Shown: positions 8,684 through 17,876, numbered from the stretch's first letter. The stretch is 64,000 nt of DNA from Dendrosporobacter quercicolus (GCF_900104455.1 NZ_FNHB01000004.1:207055-271054); one strand, 5' to 3'. The notes: generated by a model from the letters alone, not told the origin. A program made the numbers and translations.

Positions 8684-9154
8684 TTAAAACTGATACTCAA
8701 GCATTAACGTTGTTGACGGCGAATCATCAGTTTCAACTAATATAATAGTATGAAACAGGGTCTCGGTTTTAACAAGCGTACTGCCAAATCGGCCTTTTCC
8801 TAGTCCGGCGTTGATTTTAAAACCACCCGGCAGTTTTTTGCTCATCCTGACATAGCGCCAGCTTTCCATGCCGTCCGCACCGGCGCCAACCTGCTCCACA
8901 GGCCCTATACGCGCTAAAAAATGATTATATTTAAGCAGGCTATCCTTCCCTGGATGATCGAACCTGAATAAAACCTCAATAGTCGTTAGATCATTATCCT
9001 TCAACTCTTCAGATGCTATTTGCCGTTCTTGTACAATGCCGGCGGCAGCTGATTGAGCAGTCGACTCAATTGAGCCGCTTGTCACAGCGATAGCCAGTAC
9101 TGTTGAGAAAAAAATTGCCATTATCCATAATCTCAGCTTGCCTTTTTTGTTCAT
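8684..9154 (-). CDS. exported protein of unknown function, aromatic C-terminus
   Basis: The 156-residue product has a positively charged start and a hydrophobic segment (residues about 9-25) like a signal peptide, then a polar domain. Its last strand, TTLMLEYQF, ends in Phe, as outer-membrane and autotransporter strands often do, but the rest is not clearly a barrel. I do not recognise a family. It is monocistronic, with its own terminator and another exported protein gene upstream. Confidence 0.6.
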   Translation of the reverse strand: MNKKGKLRLWIMAIFFSTVLAIAVTSGSIESTAQSAAAGIVQERQIASEELKDNDLTTIEVLFRFDHPGKDSLLKYNHFLARIGPVEQVGAGADGMESWRYVRMSKKLPGGFKINAGLGKGRFGSTLVKTETLFHTIILVETDDSPSTTLMLEYQF

Positions 9155-9339
9155 GGTCTTCCTGATTCCCCAAATATATACAATCTGTCAAAAATGCTTA
9201 TGTTTTTCATCCGCAGGGGACGGCAACACCATAGCCTTTTACCTTTATCTATGGATCCTGTTGCGAAAACTACGGCTTCACCGCTAATCAGTCAAGTATG
9301 GTCCGGCCGCACCTACTCACCTGGCATCCGTCATTGCAG

Positions 9340-9840
9340 CTACCACGTTTTATATGTCAAGCCAATCATTATACTGTCTTTATTATGGTGATACCGGTAA
9401 TGACGATAACTAAAATCAATATCAGTATTATCGCTTAACTGGTAACTGGCGCCGGCCGTCAACTCATGAAACCCTTTGCCGATCATTGCGGACAGATAAG
9501 TTGTCCACTCAAAATTCACCGGAGTGGCCAGCGCAACCCCCAGGTAAGCTCTGGTCTTTGAATCAAAATATCTGGTGCCAATGATCGTTTTAGTTTGATC
9601 ATCAATATCAAACTGACCGAAAAATTCATTGACCGTATGACTGTTTTTCCACACAGTGGACTGAACCCCAATAGCTAACGTTTCCGTGACCTGGCTCTCG
9701 CCATAATAAGTATTGCTTTTGGTGCCCCACATCACGCCATACGCCGAACTTCCCACATCCAGGTTATTGATGGGAGCAGCCCAGGCCGGAGCAATATTGC
9801 CAAATAAACAAACGAAAAAAATCAAGGCCTCTTTTCTCAC
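9340..9840 (-). CDS. putative small outer-membrane beta-barrel protein
   Basis: From the GTG 7 nt after AAGGAGG the product is 166 residues with a cleavable signal (hydrophobic core to residue ~17, cleavage after PAWA). The mature part alternates polar and hydrophobic residues in about eight possible strands and ends SIMIGLTYKTW, a typical C-terminal barrel signature with a terminal aromatic residue. This suggests a small outer-membrane barrel, fitting a diderm host. A longer frame upstream lacks a ribosome site. It is just downstream of lpxA on the same strand. The substrate or role is not known. Confidence 0.6.
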   Translation of the reverse strand: MRKEALIFFVCLFGNIAPAWAAPINNLDVGSSAYGVMWGTKSNTYYGESQVTETLAIGVQSTVWKNSHTVNEFFGQFDIDDQTKTIIGTRYFDSKTRAYLGVALATPVNFEWTTYLSAMIGKGFHELTAGASYQLSDNTDIDFSYRHYRYHHNKDSIMIGLTYKTW

Positions 9841-9925
9841 ACTAACCCCTCCTTGTATAAATAAACAACGAATAGCCGCTGGGCAGCTCGAGACGAATAC
9901 TACAACCTTCATCCGTGAACTGACC

Positions 9926-10747
9926 TTAACTATTGCACCTAGGCGCTATCCGGCATATTCCCCGTTCTGAGCTGCGCAGGAATTGAATAAAATCCCTTAC
10001 CTCCCCATGATGAGGAAGTCCCTGCTCGATCGCTTCCACCGCTTGAAAAAACGGCAACCCGGCAAGATACAAAATCTTATACGCTTGCTTTAATATCCGG
10101 CGCGTTTCCTCGTTAATTCCAGAGCGAATCAGTCCTACCGTATTTAAGCCGGCCGGTTTCGCCGGATTGCCGGCAACAGTAATGAACGGCGGCACATCCT
10201 GAACAACCCTGGCAGCTCCGCCAATCATTGCATTCCGGCCAATTTTTACAAACTGATGAACACCGGCCAGCCCGCCAATGGTTACCCGGTCCTCTACCCT
10301 TACGTGGCCGGCAAGGTTGACGGCGTTTGACAGGATGACATGATTGCCGACCAAACAATTATGCGCCACCTGACTATAGGCCAATAAAAGGCAGCTGTCG
10401 CCAATTCGTGTTTCCTGCTCAACTCCGATGGCTCTATGAATTGTGACAAATTCACGAATATGGGTATTGTCACCAATAACTACATAACTTTTTTCATTTT
10501 TAAACTTCCTGTCCTGCGGTTCGCTGCCGATTGACGCCGCAGCATAAATCATGCACGCCTTGCCAATTCTGGTCCAGCCGTCAATAACCGCATGAGGCCC
10601 GATTTTGGTGTTTTCTCCAATGACGACGTCGCCGCCGACTATGGCATAAGGACCAACTTCCACGTTTTTGCCCAGGCGGGCGCTGGCTGAAACGATCGCG
10701 GTAGAATGAATCCGGCAGTTTTTGGTTTCGGCTTGGTTCAGTAACAT
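9926..10747 (-). CDS. lpxA: acyl-ACP--UDP-N-acetylglucosamine O-acyltransferase
   Basis: A 273-residue left-handed beta-helix acyltransferase with many hexapeptide repeats and a helical C-terminus. The catalytic His is in AHNCLVGNHVILSN, and HQFVKIGRNAMIGG matches the LpxA signature. It adds the first acyl chain to UDP-GlcNAc in lipid A synthesis, so it is direct evidence of an outer membrane with LPS. I start at the ATG 6 nt after GGAGGGCGG. Unusually it is not next to lpxB/lpxD/fabZ here; a second lpxA may exist elsewhere in the genome. Confidence 0.93.
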   Translation of the reverse strand: MLLNQAETKNCRIHSTAIVSASARLGKNVEVGPYAIVGGDVVIGENTKIGPHAVIDGWTRIGKACMIYAAASIGSEPQDRKFKNEKSYVVIGDNTHIREFVTIHRAIGVEQETRIGDSCLLLAYSQVAHNCLVGNHVILSNAVNLAGHVRVEDRVTIGGLAGVHQFVKIGRNAMIGGAARVVQDVPPFITVAGNPAKPAGLNTVGLIRSGINEETRRILKQAYKILYLAGLPFFQAVEAIEQGLPHHGEVRDFIQFLRSSERGICRIAPRCNS

Positions 10748-10793
10748 TTTCCGCCCTCCGTTTTGTAGGAATGCCTGCAATCACTTTTGCCGG

Positions 10794-11405
10794 TTAAACT
10801 GACTTTAACCATAAAGCCAGATTCTTGATTTGATCTCTGGTCAGTGTGCCATGGATCATTCTTAATGGATTGGTTTTATTTAGTTTTTTTCTCCTTTCTT
10901 CCCAGGAAAGTGATTTTTTGGCGACAACAGACCACACCTTCTTCTGATTCCTGAGCAATGAGTTAATGATTGCCGCCTGTTGCTTATCGGAAAGGTCTAA
11001 CGCCAATATCATCGCCGCCGTCTTTTCGATAAGATCCTGTTTTTTTTCCAGTTGCATTTCAAATACTTGTTTTTGGGAAGGCGGCAATAACTGCAGGATT
11101 TTACTATTAATCTCTGTCCGGATATTGTTCATCTCCTCCAAGTAATTCATGAGAGTATATAGCTGAACAAAATTATCCATACCATCAATTTTTTGCACTT
11201 TCTGCAGGTTTTTTACCTGTTTTGCTTTCTCAACAATAATGTCGTCAATCTGTTTACGCTGTTCCGCCGGCAAATCCATACTTACCCATAACGCTTCCTG
11301 ATAGATTCCCGCGGCATTGATGCCGGCCAAACAAATTCCCGAATGAACCAAACTGATAAAAATGGCAATAAAAACAGAACTCCATATTTTCATTGCTCTT
11401 GCCAA
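10794..11405 (-). CDS. exported helical protein of unknown function
   Basis: A 203-residue product with a signal peptide (hydrophobic residues about 7-27, possible cleavage after CLA) and a mature part made almost wholly of charged helices. The layout, with repeated Asp/Leu-rich 'LALDLSDKQQAAI'-like segments, recalls Spy/CpxP-type periplasmic proteins, but I see no LTxxQ motif. The start is uncertain: TTG at 11405 has GGGGGG 6 nt upstream, and the ATG at 11393 gives a cleaner signal peptide. It ends 47 nt before lpxA. Confidence 0.6.
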   Translation of the reverse strand: MARAMKIWSSVFIAIFISLVHSGICLAGINAAGIYQEALWVSMDLPAEQRKQIDDIIVEKAKQVKNLQKVQKIDGMDNFVQLYTLMNYLEEMNNIRTEINSKILQLLPPSQKQVFEMQLEKKQDLIEKTAAMILALDLSDKQQAAIINSLLRNQKKVWSVVAKKSLSWEERRKKLNKTNPLRMIHGTLTRDQIKNLALWLKSV

Positions 11406-11878
11406 ACAAAGCCCCCCTATTCACCATTGCCGTCTTAACATAAATTCTTTTAAAGTATACCTTACAAAATTGGAATAAATATGCTAAAAGCATGTATTTT
11501 TCCCCTGAGAATAGCCTTAAATTTCTTGCTGTTAAGCGCTGTCATAAGCAAATAAGTGTTTTATGGGCGAAACTACTTGAAATGACAATTTTTTGTCGTT
11601 TAAAAGTGGTATTTGCCGTAATTTGAGTTTTTTCGAATGATCAAAATGAGTATTGCCAAGCCGGACGTGGTTGTTCAAAGTAAAGCAACCGCCAAAAAAC
11701 GGCCTGCGTTGTTTTTTTAATCCGCATGGCCGCCAAGTTAATCCCGAAAAGTATTTGAACCTGTAACATGATTGCAAGCAATCAGGTTATCCTAATAACA
11801 TTGTAAGCGCTGCAGCATTTTTGGCGTGTAACGGCTGTCTGCCCCCAATATGCGGCGTAAATTACCACTATCCTGTTA
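11406..11878. other. intergenic, nothing firm
   Basis: About 470 bp of AT-rich sequence without a convincing gene. A minus-strand open frame at 11532-11777 has no ribosome site, unusual residue use and no recognised motif. Confidence 0.4.
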
Positions 11879-11909
11879 GAAAGTATGCCACAAAAAAGTG
11901 CGTACTTTC
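11879..11909. promoter_or_regulatory. inverted repeat, HxlR-type operator candidate
   Basis: GAAAGTATGCCAC (11879-11891) and GTGCGTACTTTC (11898-11909) form an imperfect inverted repeat around six A residues, about 80 bp upstream of the nitroreductase pseudogene. AGTAnnn...nnnTACT repeats like this are often the targets of HxlR-family redox regulators that control nitroreductases. No hxlR gene is in the window. Confidence 0.4.
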
Positions 11910-11989
11910 ATTTTGTAAAAAATTAGTTAAAATAATAATGAGTAAAGACTTAACCCATGCTCATAAAAAAAAATGACGGAGGCGTTACC

Positions 11990-12528
11990 ATGGATTTTTT
12001 AGAGTTGGCAAAAGCAAGGTATTCCGTTAGAAAATTCACCAAACAGCAAGTTGAAACGAAGAAAAGGACCGGATTCTGGAAGCTGGCCGCCTTGCTCCAA
12101 CCGCAGTGAATTTTCAACCCCAGAGGGTCCTTGTTATCGACAGTCAAGCCGGTTTGAGCAAATTACAGAATTGCACACCGTATCATTTCAATGCGCCTTT
12201 GGCATTGCTTGTCTGCTATGACAATACCGTGAGCTGGAAAAGATCTTATGATAACAACGACAGCGGCGCTGTCGACGCTAGTATTGTTGCGACTCATATG
12301 ATGTTGGAAATCGCCAATTTAGGTCTGGGCAGTACTTGGGTCGGACACTTTGATCCGGACGCGATACAAACTGCGTTCGCTTTACCCGCCAATATAATTC
12401 CGGTTGTATTGCTGCCGGTCGGCTATCCCGCGGAAACCTCCTCGCCTCATCCAAACCATGATAAACGCTATGATAAAAGTCAAACCGTGTTCTATAATGC
12501 GTTTGCCGGTACTGGCGAAAATCAGTAG
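11990..12528 (+). pseudogene. nitroreductase family protein, broken by a frameshift
   Basis: A good GGAGG site precedes the ATG at 11990, and the first 23 codons read as a nitroreductase N-terminus (MDFLELAKARYSVRKFT). At about 12058 the frame is lost: a missing base turns the expected ETEEKDRILEAGRLAPT into a short run ending at a stop near 12107. From 12058 the other frame (offset +2) reads on perfectly through VNFQPQRVLVIDS, the ASIVATHMMLEIANLGLGSTWVG core and ends at 12528. Restoring one base gives about 179 residues, full family length. The enzyme would be an FMN-dependent reductase. It is either a recent pseudogene or a sequencing error. Confidence 0.85.
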
Positions 12529-12580
12529 TACCGGGCGGTCCGGAAAGCTATTCGCCTGCCGCTCCGGGCGCCGGCCCAAT

Positions 12581-13129
12581 TCAGCTTCGCGCTGTATCAA
12601 ATATTTTTCTCACGATCCATCTTGCTACTGAGCCCATAATAATATAGCCGATGAATGAATACCAGTAAAACCAGTTAATGAGGATATAGAAACCAAAATA
12701 TACGAGCAACGGCTCTGCAATAAATGCGAACACCGACGAAATGATGACTAACCGCCAAAAGTAACGCTTCCAGGTAGGGCAATATTGATAGATCAGCATA
12801 AAAGTTATTGGTAGTACGGTATAATCAGCAGGCACCAACCGAAGGAGCATTGGTACAACCTCTACCGGATAACTCCAGCGGCCGGTAACAAAACCAATTT
12901 CATCCAGCGAACTGGCAAATACCATAATAACTAGCCCGAATAAAACCAACTCAGGAAGCTTCTTTTTATCAACCAACCTGTACCAGATAAACCAGGGCAG
13001 GATAAGCACGCCGATCAGAACCCACCAGCGCCATGACCCAAGTGTGTCACCCAGCCAATGATCAATTCTCGCTTCATACAATTGGTTCACTATTACGTAA
13101 ATATGTTTGCTTGATGGATAGTTGGTCAT
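12581..13129 (-). CDS. CBO0543-family membrane protein
   Basis: A 182-residue polytopic membrane protein with about five hydrophobic helices and conserved aromatic/charged turns (DKKKLPEL, DEIGFVTGRWSYP). This matches the CBO0543 family of Firmicutes, which has no known function. I start at the ATG 4 nt after AGGG-AATT; ATG 10 codons upstream has no ribosome site. It converges with the nitroreductase pseudogene. Family assignment is from the WRWW and FVTGRWSYP segments. Confidence 0.75.
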   Translation of the reverse strand: MTNYPSSKHIYVIVNQLYEARIDHWLGDTLGSWRWWVLIGVLILPWFIWYRLVDKKKLPELVLFGLVIMVFASSLDEIGFVTGRWSYPVEVVPMLLRLVPADYTVLPITFMLIYQYCPTWKRYFWRLVIISSVFAFIAEPLLVYFGFYILINWFYWYSFIGYIIMGSVARWIVRKIFDTARS

Positions 13130-13424
13130 AATTCCCTGCCCCGCCAGGCGAAACGCCATCAGCTGCTTCGCTACAGGCTGTGTTTTTACATTCCGGCTGC
13201 AACAGAATTGGAGTATTCAGCAGCAAAAGGTCTGTCCCGATATTATCCCCTATATTTCAAGAACCTTGCAGTTATATTGCTATTTTTTTGCGCAATAGCA
13301 CTTCCCCGCAGAATGGCGTAAGAGAGAGCAGGCGGAAGCTGAACCCCTCCCAAACATTCCTCTAGAAAAAAGAATTGCAGAACCAGCGTTTTACCCTTTA
13401 GACTAACCCAAGAGGATTTCGCCA
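13130..13424. other. intergenic, nothing found
   Basis: No gene or recognised RNA; the left part is the 5' side of the CBO0543 gene. Confidence 0.4.
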
Positions 13425-13474
13425 AAAAAGTAAAGTATTGTCCTGGAACGCTTCAGGACAATACTTTACTTTTT
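13425..13474. terminator. strong intrinsic terminator
   Basis: A perfect 21-bp stem (13425-13445 with 13454-13474) with an 8-nt loop and A/T-rich outer arms, 10 nt after the stop of the methyltransferase gene on the minus strand; it can work both ways. Confidence 0.85.
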
Positions 13475-13484
13475 CGCTATGACC

Positions 13485-14324
13485 TCACCGGTTGACCTCA
13501 TCCGAACGCCACCACATGACAAAGGTTTTGGTCTTTCTTAGAAGTTTAAAGCCGCCATCCCGCTTTGGCGTCAAATACCGGTCAACATTCCTGCGGTACT
13601 GCTCTTCATATTCCGGGGGAATATCGCCGACAAAACGCAGGTCCTCATAAGCCTGTTCCCGGGAAACATAATCGCGTTCAAAGCCGTCGTCAACTATGAC
13701 AATATTCGGATTTGCCCCCATATCGTATACCATGTTAAACATCATATTATAGCCAAACATACGGGCCAAAGGATCGTACGGCGTTTTTTCCGGCGCAATG
13801 CCGGCAAGAAAATCCAGTTGTATCTCCCGGAGGCTTGGTGCATTGGCCCACCCTAAAATATAGACATATTTCCTGGCAACATGATTGATTTTAACCAAAT
13901 CGGAAAACCCCACAGAGCGTGAGGCAATCGCAATATCATGTTTGCCAATTTTTTCTACCGCGTCCTCCGCCAGCCAATTAAAGTTCAGCGGCGTAATATT
14001 TTCGATTCCTTCATGCCTGGCGTTTTTCAGACACCTTGCCAGCATCTCATCGGAAACATCCACAGCGGTGACACTCTTTACCTTTTTTGCCACCGGAACA
14101 GATAACCGCCCTGGACCGCAGCCGATGTCCACGACTGAATCTTCAGCCGACAACCGCATCTGATCCACCTGGTTTCTGGTAAATTCCTTTTCCAGCTTAG
14201 CCATGCCGTCATACATATCGGCAAAACCGTCCCATTGTTTTTTTTGCGCCTCTTCCCCCAAATTGGCAAACGGCATTTTCCTGTACCGCCGCTCTAAAGC
14301 CGCCCAATTGATCAATCCATTCAT
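13485..14324 (-). CDS. class I SAM-dependent methyltransferase
   Basis: The 279-residue protein has a Rossmann-type methyltransferase core with motif I VVDIGCGPGRLSV (about residues 65-77), the acidic VTAVDVSDEML loop, and a C-terminal extension. The substrate is not predictable. It lies 60 nt downstream of the binding-protein gene and the TonB receptor on the same strand and ends at a strong terminator, so it is probably the last gene of that uptake operon; modification of an imported chelator or cofactor is possible but is inference. Confidence 0.8.
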   Translation of the reverse strand: MNGLINWAALERRYRKMPFANLGEEAQKKQWDGFADMYDGMAKLEKEFTRNQVDQMRLSAEDSVVDIGCGPGRLSVPVAKKVKSVTAVDVSDEMLARCLKNARHEGIENITPLNFNWLAEDAVEKIGKHDIAIASRSVGFSDLVKINHVARKYVYILGWANAPSLREIQLDFLAGIAPEKTPYDPLARMFGYNMMFNMVYDMGANPNIVIVDDGFERDYVSREQAYEDLRFVGDIPPEYEEQYRRNVDRYLTPKRDGGFKLLRKTKTFVMWWRSDEVNR

Positions 14325-14383
14325 ATCGTCACCTCTTTACAATCAGCCGTTATCTTTTTCACCCTGTCCGGGCAGATTAACCC

Positions 14384-15454
14384 TCACCGGGCCGGAGGTT
14401 TACCGGCGATCATTCTGAGTGCCTCCGCCGCCGAAAGATCATAATGAAAAAAAGTCCGATAGAAATACTGCGTTTCCTGAACAATATCAATATCCTGAAA
14501 CTTATCGGGATGCAGGATTTTGGCCGCCCACTGAATTTGCAAAGCGGCTTCCGCACCGTACCGGTCCCAGAAAAATGCCCCCTCCGGATTGATATACACC
14601 TTGCCCGTTTGTACCGCTTTAAAACGCCGCCACTTTTCATCCTGCAACAGCTCGTTCAGTGCTTTTTCCCCATCTTCCACACCGTTCAATGCCAGCGCCG
14701 TATTGCCAAAGATAATAACGTCAGGATCCCAGGCCAGCAGTTGTTCCATTGATGCTTCACCGCCGATATCCGCGGCATTGACTCCTCCGGCAACCTCTAT
14801 CCAGGCGTTAATCATGCTGCTTTTTCCGTCTACCATAAGCGGTGCAAGCCTGGTAATATGGAGCACTCTCGGCTTTTGTTCCGGAGAAATGCCCGCCGTT
14901 ACCCCGGTTATCCGGTTGAGGTTGCCATCCAGATACGCAATATAGTTGTCCGCTCTCTGTTTTGCTTCCCCGCCAAGAATGGCGGCGGTTAACCGGAAGC
15001 ACTCCTTCAAACTGTCAAAATCATGAAACATTAATTGAACAACCGGTATCTGCAAATCAGCTATTTGCCGCGCACTTTTACTATTCAGCGGCATAAAAAC
15101 GATGTCCGGCTTGGCGGCCATCAGGCTTTCTAAATTTACACCCGTCTGATCAAAAGCCGTAACCGCCTGACCCATTTGCGGATTGACGACCTTCATCCAG
15201 GGCCGCTGCGCCGCCGCAGTCGTTGTCGCAACAATGTTACCGCCCGCCCCCAGCATACACACAACCTCGTTATGAGCGGGCCAGGCGTCAGCGATCCGCT
15301 CAATCCGCGCCGGAATTGCCACCTTTGCGCCGCTGGCATCGGTAATCGTCACTTGCTTTGGGCTTGCCGCCGGCTGAGCCTGAAAAGCGTTCTGGCAGCC
15401 GGACAGGAAAAGCATCAGCAAAGCGCCTAACAGAACATACCTTTCTATTTTCAT
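14384..15454 (-). CDS. ABC transporter substrate-binding lipoprotein, FecB/BtuF type
   Basis: A 356-residue lipoprotein (lipobox LSGC at residues about 17-20) of the class III (TroA/FecB-like) binding proteins: a ASPKQVTITDASGAKVAIP start, ESLMAAKPDIVFMPL, and the WDPDVIIFGN segment. Such proteins deliver iron-siderophores, heme, cobalamin or other chelates from the periplasm to an inner-membrane permease. Its gene follows the TonB receptor by 72 nt, so the two probably handle the same ligand. No FecCD-type permease or ATPase gene is in the window; they must lie elsewhere or be shared. Confidence 0.88.
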   Translation of the reverse strand: MKIERYVLLGALLMLFLSGCQNAFQAQPAASPKQVTITDASGAKVAIPARIERIADAWPAHNEVVCMLGAGGNIVATTTAAAQRPWMKVVNPQMGQAVTAFDQTGVNLESLMAAKPDIVFMPLNSKSARQIADLQIPVVQLMFHDFDSLKECFRLTAAILGGEAKQRADNYIAYLDGNLNRITGVTAGISPEQKPRVLHITRLAPLMVDGKSSMINAWIEVAGGVNAADIGGEASMEQLLAWDPDVIIFGNTALALNGVEDGEKALNELLQDEKWRRFKAVQTGKVYINPEGAFFWDRYGAEAALQIQWAAKILHPDKFQDIDIVQETQYFYRTFFHYDLSAAEALRMIAGKPPAR

Positions 15455-15526
15455 CGCAGCACCTCCCCTTGCACCTGATCATAGCCTGTCCCGCGCATAC
15501 TGTTTTTTTGCAACGGCCTGTCCTGT

Positions 15527-17521
15527 TTAAAATCTCTTGCTGAGCTCTATCCCGTACTCGGCTCCGGCATCATAAAAGTTCATGCCTCTGCCATAACGCC
15601 GGTCGGTAATATTGCGGCCATACAGGGTAAGCTTGGTCCGCGCATCCAGTTCTTTGCTGATATTGGCGTCAATCGTGGTATAGCCGCCTAACGGAGTCGC
15701 GTCGCCCATCGAGCTTTTAAACCGGCTGAGATGCAACAGGCTGATATTGGCTGCAACGTCAGCCTGCCGGTAGTTCAGCGCCAGATTATAGCTGCTGTGC
15801 GGTATATAGCTGTCATCCAGGGCATCGCTCGAAGTAAAATAAGCATAGCCGGCTTTATAGCCGAATGCGCCGGACAAACGGCCATGGACCGACAGCTCCA
15901 GCCCCTTGCGCGTCAAATCCCGTCCGGTATAGGTTGAAACATTGACACCATTCTCTGCATCGTAATACATATTGCCCGTAGCAACCCGGGCATCATCGAT
16001 ATCATAATAAAATGCCGTCAGTGAGGCACTCAGCGCCTTGTTATAGCTGGCCGTAACGCCTGTTTCATATTTATAACGCACTTCCGCGTCAAGCAATTCG
16101 TTGTTGTCCGTAAGCAGATACCGGCCCGCCGGCTGGCGTGAGTAAGAGAACCGCGAAGACAGGGTATAGACCGGATCCAGCCGGTAGGCCCCTCCCAGCG
16201 AAAAGCTGAAGGCTTCTTTCTCCCATAGCTCCCCATAGGTCGAATCGTATTGGATGTTGCTGCTGCCGTTCGCAAAATACTTGGCGACGCCTTTGGTAAT
16301 ATGCTTTTTATCCATTCGCACTCCGCTGTCCAGCGTCAGTTTGTCATTAACCTGCCGCTCCCCGTACAAATAGTAGCCATACAGCTCCTCCTGGCGTTCA
16401 TAGCCGGCCTGGCCCCCCACCCCGGTCGGCGAATGCCACCACATAGCCTGGACGCCAAATTTGAGCGTATCCCGGTCAAACTTCAGCGTATGGGCCAGAT
16501 TTAGTTCGCGCAGGTATTCATTTTCTTCCCACCTTGGCTTTATTGTCGGCGATGGGTCCTGCGTAATCCGGCTGGAGCGCACCGAGCTATAGCCAAAGCT
16601 GAACGTTGTCGTATGGTTTTCATCCCATAGTTTGCCCGCGCTGGCTGTAACCAGCGTTGTATTAAGGGGATCCCATTTGCCAAGGCTGGAATTCTTGTAG
16701 CTGCCATCCGGCTCAAACCATGCCTGCTGGCCGCTCCGGCCATTGTTGACAATCAGAGTCATATCGGCAAACCAGTCTTCGCCTTTATCCCCGGTCTTGA
16801 CAAAATATGTATCAAAATTTCTTTCGTTATTCCAGCCGGACCGGCCGTCACTTCTGTCTTTGGCGTAGCCCAGCGCATAATAGGCCGTGTCACCGGCTTT
16901 ATCGCCATGGATGATGCTGAATTTTTCCGTGTCGAAAGTGCCGTAGCTCAGCCTGGCTTTGTCGACAGGCCCGGTTACTGTCAGGGTTTTGATGATAATG
17001 AACCCCTGGCTGGGCGCGCCGCCCTTGGCGGAATTGGCCGCAAAATTGGCCACAGGCCCCAGCGTCAGAATCGAGGCGTCCCGGGCAATGGTGATTGATT
17101 CGATGAGATCAACCGGTAGATTGGCCAAAACACGCGACGCCTGGGTGTCAGGAAAATAAATCCCGTCAATGATGATGCCGATCGTATCGCCGCCGCGCGC
17201 CTGGACTTTGTAATAGCCTTTATTGCCCCAGCGCGTACCGGTAATCCCGCTGACCCGTTCCAGTATTTCCAGCACATCCTTGGGATGCATGGCTTCAATT
17301 TCTTCCCGGGTAATGACTTCCGTCGCCGCCTTGCTGCTCGCCGGAATGGCCAGACGGCTGTATACCGGTTCCTCGCCTGGCTTTTGCGCCGTTACCATGA
17401 CTGTCGGCAGTTCAGTGTCCTTAGCGGCAGCCGCCTCCTGAGCCCCAGCAGGCGCCGCCGCACCAACCAGAGTGGCTAATACAACCGCTGCAACTGATTT
17501 TCCCGTCTTACTTTTTTTCAC
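15527..17521 (-). CDS. TonB-dependent outer-membrane receptor
   Basis: A 664-residue protein with a signal peptide (cleavage near AGAQEA), a plug domain (residues about 50-170, with ITREEIEAMHPKDVLEIL and IDGIYFPDT), and a long beta-barrel ending in YGIELSKRF with terminal Phe. It imports a scarce ligand across the outer membrane using TonB energy. The plug resembles siderophore/vitamin B12 receptors, but the ligand is not clear. It leads the operon with the FecB-like lipoprotein and methyltransferase. A structured leader lies in its 5' region. It is strong evidence for a diderm cell. Confidence 0.92.
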   Translation of the reverse strand: MKKSKTGKSVAAVVLATLVGAAAPAGAQEAAAAKDTELPTVMVTAQKPGEEPVYSRLAIPASSKAATEVITREEIEAMHPKDVLEILERVSGITGTRWGNKGYYKVQARGGDTIGIIIDGIYFPDTQASRVLANLPVDLIESITIARDASILTLGPVANFAANSAKGGAPSQGFIIIKTLTVTGPVDKARLSYGTFDTEKFSIIHGDKAGDTAYYALGYAKDRSDGRSGWNNERNFDTYFVKTGDKGEDWFADMTLIVNNGRSGQQAWFEPDGSYKNSSLGKWDPLNTTLVTASAGKLWDENHTTTFSFGYSSVRSSRITQDPSPTIKPRWEENEYLRELNLAHTLKFDRDTLKFGVQAMWWHSPTGVGGQAGYERQEELYGYYLYGERQVNDKLTLDSGVRMDKKHITKGVAKYFANGSSNIQYDSTYGELWEKEAFSFSLGGAYRLDPVYTLSSRFSYSRQPAGRYLLTDNNELLDAEVRYKYETGVTASYNKALSASLTAFYYDIDDARVATGNMYYDAENGVNVSTYTGRDLTRKGLELSVHGRLSGAFGYKAGYAYFTSSDALDDSYIPHSSYNLALNYRQADVAANISLLHLSRFKSSMGDATPLGGYTTIDANISKELDARTKLTLYGRNITDRRYGRGMNFYDAGAEYGIELSKRF

Positions 17522-17552
17522 AACCCTTCACTCCTATTAAATAATCTATCTT

Positions 17553-17598
17553 TATCCCGCGTTATCCAATGTGGAGATGTCTGGGCAGACACGGGATA
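17553..17598 (-). other. structured 5' leader of the TonB-receptor gene
   Basis: A 7-bp outer stem (17553-17559 with 17592-17598) encloses a perfect 5-bp hairpin (17578-17582 with 17587-17591, loop GGGC) directly stacked on one side, about 35 nt before the start codon. The asymmetric multi-part fold so near the ribosome site suggests a translational control element. I cannot match it to a known riboswitch. Confidence 0.35.
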
Positions 17599-17846
17599 CA
17601 AGCAGAACGTTGCAGCAAATTCTTCATCCGGACAGTCATTGGGCTTCGGTGCAAACATACGGAAAAAGTAATGAATTAACTGAAACATCTTCCATATTTA
17701 CCTAATACTTTATTACATAAACTAACATAAATCAATAATTTCCGAATTATAATTTGTTTTTATTTGTTTTTGTTCGCTTTTGTTTACCGGACTAAAACTC
17801 TCCCTGCAGCGATATCCTCCAGGTGTACAAAAACAAAGTTTCCTAG

Positions 17847-17876
17847 TGTGTCATAGGGGACGGGGTTGTTGACACA
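17847..17876. repeat. REP-like palindromic repeat, copy 1
   Basis: TGTGTCA (17847-17853) and TGACACA (17870-17876) flank a G-rich core. The 20-bp core-plus-arm 17856-17875 is found as an exact reverse complement at 26683-26702. The TGTGTCA...GGGGACGG...TGACACA layout resembles REP elements spread by REP-associated transposases in Firmicutes. Confidence 0.55.

Noticed and set aside
11532-11777. Minus-strand 81-codon open frame
   Set aside because: No ribosome site, odd composition and no recognised motif.
17615-17645. FMN-riboswitch-like tail (GTCCGGATGAAGA) in the TonB-receptor leader
   Set aside because: Only this short 3' block resembles it; no other FMN blocks are found, unlike 58674-58814.
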